From: Cryomorphaceae bacterium 1068
Lineage (GTDB): Bacteria; Bacteroidota; Bacteroidia; Flavobacteriales_D; Cryomorphaceae
Direction of reading: 5' to 3'
DNA length: 64,000 bases
NCBI GenBank assembly: GCA_027214385.1
Contig: JAPVXR010000016.1
Span: forward strand, 1 to 64,000
Within the stretch, counting starts at the first letter, position 1; each line of letters opens with the position of its first letter. The notes under the pieces are model-generated. The model worked only from the letters and a program-made list of their open reading frames with translations, was not told the DNA's origin and searched no databases. This document shows, in pieces, positions 61,237 to 64,000 of this stretch. A program made the translations under genes and the position numbers.

Positions 61237-62139
61237 ATGGAAAATAAAGTAACGTTAGCTCTCGATTGGACACCAAACATTAACCACATCGGCTTTTTCG
61301 TAGCCCGTGAGAAAGGTTTCTATAAAAAGAGAGAACTGGAGGTGGAGATCATCGACCCTGCTGCCGATAACTATTCGGTAACTCCCGCCAAGAAGGTAGA
61401 GAAAGGCGAGGCCGACTTTGCGCTATGCCCCACCGAAAGTGTGATCAGCTACCGCACCAAGTCTACGCCCTTTGATTTGATAGGAGTGGCGACTGTTTTT
61501 CAAAAAGACCTGAGCGCCATAGCCGTAAGAGCAGGAGAGGGTATTGACTCTCCGAAAGACTTGGACGGCAAGAGCTATGCGAGTTACGAAGCTCGCTATG
61601 AAGACGGTATCGTAAAGCAAATGATGCGCAATGATGGGGGAGAAGGCAGCATCAAAATTGGCTACCCCAACAAACTCGGTATTTGGGAAACGATCATAAA
61701 CAAAACCTTTGATTCGACTTGGATTTTCCTGAATTGGGAAGGAGTGGAGGCTGAAGCTCTCAGAGCCAAGCTCAATTACTTCAAAATGGCCGGTTACGGA
61801 ATTCCTTATTCATATTCTCCGCTGCTGGTGGCCAGTGAGGCGAAGATTGGCGCCAATAGAGAGGCTTACAAAGCATTTGTGGAGGCGAGCAAAAAGGGCT
61901 TCCGTTTTTGTCAAACAAATCCCGCAGAAGCGGTTGACTTGTTTCAATCATTCGTGCCTGAAAAAGACGAGAAGATCGACTTGATGAAAGCATTGGAAAT
62001 TTCCAATCTCGCTTTTGGCAAAGATTGGGGCACTATGAATGAAAAAGTTATTTCCGACTTCTTGGATTGGGTGTATCAAAACAAACTGGAATCCATTCAA
62101 TTGGAAGTATCTCACATAGTGACAAACGAGTTGCTTTAG
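61237..62139 (+). CDS. NMT1/THI5-like binding protein without signal peptide
   Basis: The 300-aa protein starts MENKVTLALDWTPNINHIGFFVAREKGFY, the N-terminal signature of NMT1/THI5-like periplasmic binding proteins. No signal peptide is visible at this start; using ATG 61138 adds 33 residues (MSDPFLNLATRLRLILSKL) that are amphipathic rather than a clear signal. No permease or ATPase gene is adjacent. Yeast THI5 synthesises HMP-P from histidine using a catalytic His; the aligned position here is S in TESVISY, so that activity is unlikely. More likely a pyrimidine-type or sulfonate-type ligand-binding protein, or a cytoplasmic relative. Confidence 0.8.
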   Translation: MENKVTLALDWTPNINHIGFFVAREKGFYKKRELEVEIIDPAADNYSVTPAKKVEKGEADFALCPTESVISYRTKSTPFDLIGVATVFQKDLSAIAVRAGEGIDSPKDLDGKSYASYEARYEDGIVKQMMRNDGGEGSIKIGYPNKLGIWETIINKTFDSTWIFLNWEGVEAEALRAKLNYFKMAGYGIPYSYSPLLVASEAKIGANREAYKAFVEASKKGFRFCQTNPAEAVDLFQSFVPEKDEKIDLMKALEISNLAFGKDWGTMNEKVISDFLDWVYQNKLESIQLEVSHIVTNELL

Positions 62140-62151
62140 GAAAGTTGTCGT

Positions 62152-62682
62152 CTAAAAACGGTATCCGAAATTGAGCCCCACTCTAGGGTAGACTTCAATA
62201 AACGATTCATCGAGAAATTCGCGGCCAATACCACCGTAGATTTCGCCGAATATACCTGTCTTGGAGACGAATTTTCCACCTACGGCTATTCCCAAACCAA
62301 AAGAAACGTAAGATTCATCCGAGTAAGTTGCGTTTCCGTTGTCATCAATGAAAATGGTATTGTCATTCTCAGAGAATATCACCCCCGTATTAGCTTCGAG
62401 AAAGAATCCCGATGCGATCAGTCTTTCTGATGGGTAAAAACGAAAATGGGGTAAGATCGCACCTCGGTAGTTTACGCCTTCTTCGGTCAGAAAATTTGCC
62501 GAAAGGCCTATGCCCATATCGTTATTGAGAACTCTTTCGTAACTGAATTCGAAGAGTTCAAAAATGGCAGATCCGATATTAAACTTCACTTCATTCAGGC
62601 CGTTTCGGCCGTCTTTTGGCTCCGTTTGACCAAAACAGAGGCTTGCGAAGAGAATAAGGAAAAGAGATAGTAACTGTTTCAT
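62152..62682 (-). CDS. Small outer-membrane beta-barrel protein
   Basis: The 176-aa product has a signal peptide ending CFGQ (~19) and amphipathic beta strands with a terminal aromatic residue (RVGLNFGYRF-stop), typical of an eight-stranded barrel (DUF3575-like). Function unknown. Convergent with the NMT1-like gene, 12 bases away; transcribed alone. Confidence 0.82.
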   Translation of the reverse strand: MKQLLSLFLILFASLCFGQTEPKDGRNGLNEVKFNIGSAIFELFEFSYERVLNNDMGIGLSANFLTEEGVNYRGAILPHFRFYPSERLIASGFFLEANTGVIFSENDNTIFIDDNGNATYSDESYVSFGLGIAVGGKFVSKTGIFGEIYGGIGREFLDESFIEVYPRVGLNFGYRF

Positions 62683-62898
62683 GTCGATCGTTTTAAGTGT
62701 CCAAATGTTGTCTCAAATGGGGTTGATGTAGGTTTAGCATGATTCAAACATAGCAACTCCTTTCGGCGAAAAAAAGCCAATTTTTCATTAAGATTGAGAC
62801 GCTACTTACCGACTATTTCGGGCTAAAGCCAATCTGCCAATGAGTTGGCAAATCAAGCATAAGCAACAAGGGTGAAGGCCTTATGAGCTGAAGAGCAA

Positions 62899-63498
62899 CT
62901 AAAACGAAGATAGCCGCCACTTGTAGCGAACGGCGAATATTCGGATGACCACAATGCTCGAACAGGCCAGGATAATATTGATCTCAGGGGTAAGGTTAAA
63001 CTCCTTTAAGAGGAAGTAGAAGCAGCCACCCAACAAGCAAGTCACAGCGTAAAAGTCTTTGCGGAAGATGAGTGGGATTTCATTGCAAACCACATCGCGG
63101 ATTACACCTCCGAAAACAGCAGAGATCATTCCCATCATAATGCAGATGGCAGGTGAAACGCCCGCGTTGAGCGCTTTTTGAAGACCCAAGATGGTAAAGA
63201 CGGCGATTCCAATGGTATCGAATAGAAAAAAGGTCTTCCGAAGCTTTTGGACGTATTTTCTGAAAAGTAAGGCAACACTTATTCCCACAACGATCATAAG
63301 CAAGTAGTTGATCTCCTTCATCCACCCAACGGGAGTGGAGCCTAGCAATACATCTCTTAAGGTACCTCCGCCCAATGCGGTGATAAATGCAACGGAACTA
63401 ATGCCGAAGAAGTCAAGTTTCTTCTCTGAAGCAGTGAGCGCTCCCGAGATTGCAAACACGGCTGTTCCCAGAAGGTCAATGTAGTAGAGTATCTCCAT
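62899..63498 (-). CDS. TRIC/UPF0126-type cation channel homologue
   Basis: The 199-aa integral membrane protein has about seven helices in two repeats, each with the family's glycine-rich motif before R-D: GGGTLRDVLLG and FGGVIRDVVC. UPF0126 proteins are prokaryotic trimeric intracellular cation (TRIC) channels that conduct K+ and other monovalent cations. Full length; ATG start. Transcribed alone, divergent from fabF. Confidence 0.9.
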   Translation of the reverse strand: MEILYYIDLLGTAVFAISGALTASEKKLDFFGISSVAFITALGGGTLRDVLLGSTPVGWMKEINYLLMIVVGISVALLFRKYVQKLRKTFFLFDTIGIAVFTILGLQKALNAGVSPAICIMMGMISAVFGGVIRDVVCNEIPLIFRKDFYAVTCLLGGCFYFLLKEFNLTPEINIILACSSIVVIRIFAVRYKWRLSSF

Positions 63499-63809
63499 TT
63501 TTGGGGTGCAAAGATGGCCATTTACTTCTCAATAAATACCAAGTCTTTGTCCGTCTTGGATGAACACTTTTTATTGACTCTCCGAAGACTTTGTCAGAGC
63601 ATGGTTCTTTTTTGTTTTCTAAAACGATATTCACATCACTGACTAGTTAAAAGCCTTTGGTTGACAACTGCCATCACAAGAGCACCTGTTCCGCAATAAG
63701 TCGCTTACTTTGTGCCTGAAAACAGACAGCAACAAGAGTGGTTTTCGTCACCTATGGCGAAAATCAAAAAAGAATACGGTACAAGACACCGACAAATATC
63801 TAGATTCTT
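63499..63809. other. Intergenic region before fabF
   Basis: About 310 bases. TTACTTTG at 63705-63712, seven of eight to TAnnTTTG, is a plausible -7 element about 97 bases before the fabF ATG. No acpP gene was found before fabF, as would be common. No RNA gene or terminator recognised. Confidence 0.45.
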
Positions 63810-64000
63810 ATGAAAAGGGTAGTGGTAACAGGAATGGGCGCGTTGACGCCAATCGGAAATACACTGGAAGAGTTTTGGAAAAACTCCGTAGCGGGAAAAA
63901 GCGGTGCAGGGCCTATCACCAAATTCAATGCGGAGCACTACAAGACCAAATTTGCCTGCGAGCTGAAGGATTATGACCCTACCAAGTACTTGGACCGCAA
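63810..64000 (+). CDS. fabF: Beta-ketoacyl-ACP synthase II (3' end outside window)
   Basis: The first 63 codons read MKRVVVTGMGALTPIGNTLE and then EFWKNSVAGKSGAGPITKFN, the N-terminus of FabF-type beta-ketoacyl-ACP synthases (condensing enzymes of fatty-acid elongation). The active-site Cys and His residues lie beyond the window. The start is the ATG at 63810. Confidence 0.9.
   Translation, partial: MKRVVVTGMGALTPIGNTLEEFWKNSVAGKSGAGPITKFNAEHYKTKFACELKDYDPTKYLDR

Noticed and set aside
61237-62139. THI5-type HMP-P synthase
   Set aside because: Although the N-terminus matches, the position of the histidine used as substrate in yeast THI5 is a Ser here, and the Cys cluster is absent.
62833-62850. 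Short hairpin (TGCCAA/TTGGCA) between the barrel and TRIC genes
   Set aside because: Six-bp stem with no T-run; too weak to call a terminator.
1-64000. tRNA, rRNA, CRISPR arrays, insertion sequences, integrase, origin of replication
   Set aside because: None seen: no cloverleaf-type sequence, no regular direct repeats with spacers, no transposase frames and no dnaA-box cluster were recognised by eye.

Overview
The window reads as chromosomal DNA of a Bacteroidota bacterium, most likely a marine or free-living member of the Flavobacteriia or a near relative. The evidence is: three proteins with type IX secretion (T9SS) type A C-terminal sorting domains; a DUF6090 protein; a hybrid-propeller histidine kinase; a CusA pump fused to a TolC-like domain; DUF4266 and DUF3570; lipoproteins with acidic residues after the lipidated Cys; and promoters that resemble the Bacteroidota -7 element TAnnTTTG, with few Shine-Dalgarno sites. 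I see no rRNA, tRNA, CRISPR array, insertion sequence or integrase. Two genes run off the edges: a large secreted protein on the left (minus strand) and fabF on the right (plus strand).

Layout. 0-2.3 kb: secreted Cys-rich/cohesin-like/HYR protein. 2.8-11.7 kb: housekeeping and accessory genes (DUF6090, SDR plus MarR, YccF, TPR, EamA transporter, Kelch-like lipoprotein, PrsW protease, SDR). 12.1-15.5 kb: first copy of a two-gene module, a trimeric-fibre-like repeat protein followed by a T9SS reprolysin-like metallopeptidase. 15.7-29.6 kb: a stress or xenobiotic-response-like stretch with three AraC-type regulators, two AhpD-like proteins, two NAD(P)-binding SDRs, a small cytochrome c, DUF1772, DUF5367 and a cupredoxin-like protein. 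A nearly identical 90-bp promoter element lies before two of these genes. 29.7-35.0 kb: TlpA-like protein, membrane-anchored LAS-type peptidase, and a giant TraB/GumN lipoprotein. 35.2-42.3 kb: a two-component system divergent from the second copy of the fibre plus metallopeptidase module, this time with a pappalysin-like enzyme. 42.7-48.1 kb: a tight six-gene operon (amidase-SH3, DUF5675, membrane protein, two DUF4230-like proteins, EEP nuclease) that I cannot match to a named system. 48.3-51.8 kb: T9SS protein, MDR oxidoreductase, VOC protein, PsbP-like protein. 51.8-57.8 kb: heavy-metal efflux operon. 58.1-61.1 kb: thioredoxin/ApbE/DUF4266/DUF3570 operon, probably an extracytoplasmic flavin-linked redox system. 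61.2-64 kb: NMT1/THI5-like binding protein, beta-barrel, TRIC-like channel, fabF.

The strongest candidates for something undescribed are: (i) the duplicated module of a protein with three exact 60-residue repeats plus a T9SS metallopeptidase, with a two-component system beside one copy; (ii) the six-gene envelope operon at 42.7-48.1 kb; (iii) the shared 90-bp promoter element. Functions are inferred from sequence motifs recognised by eye; no database search was run.
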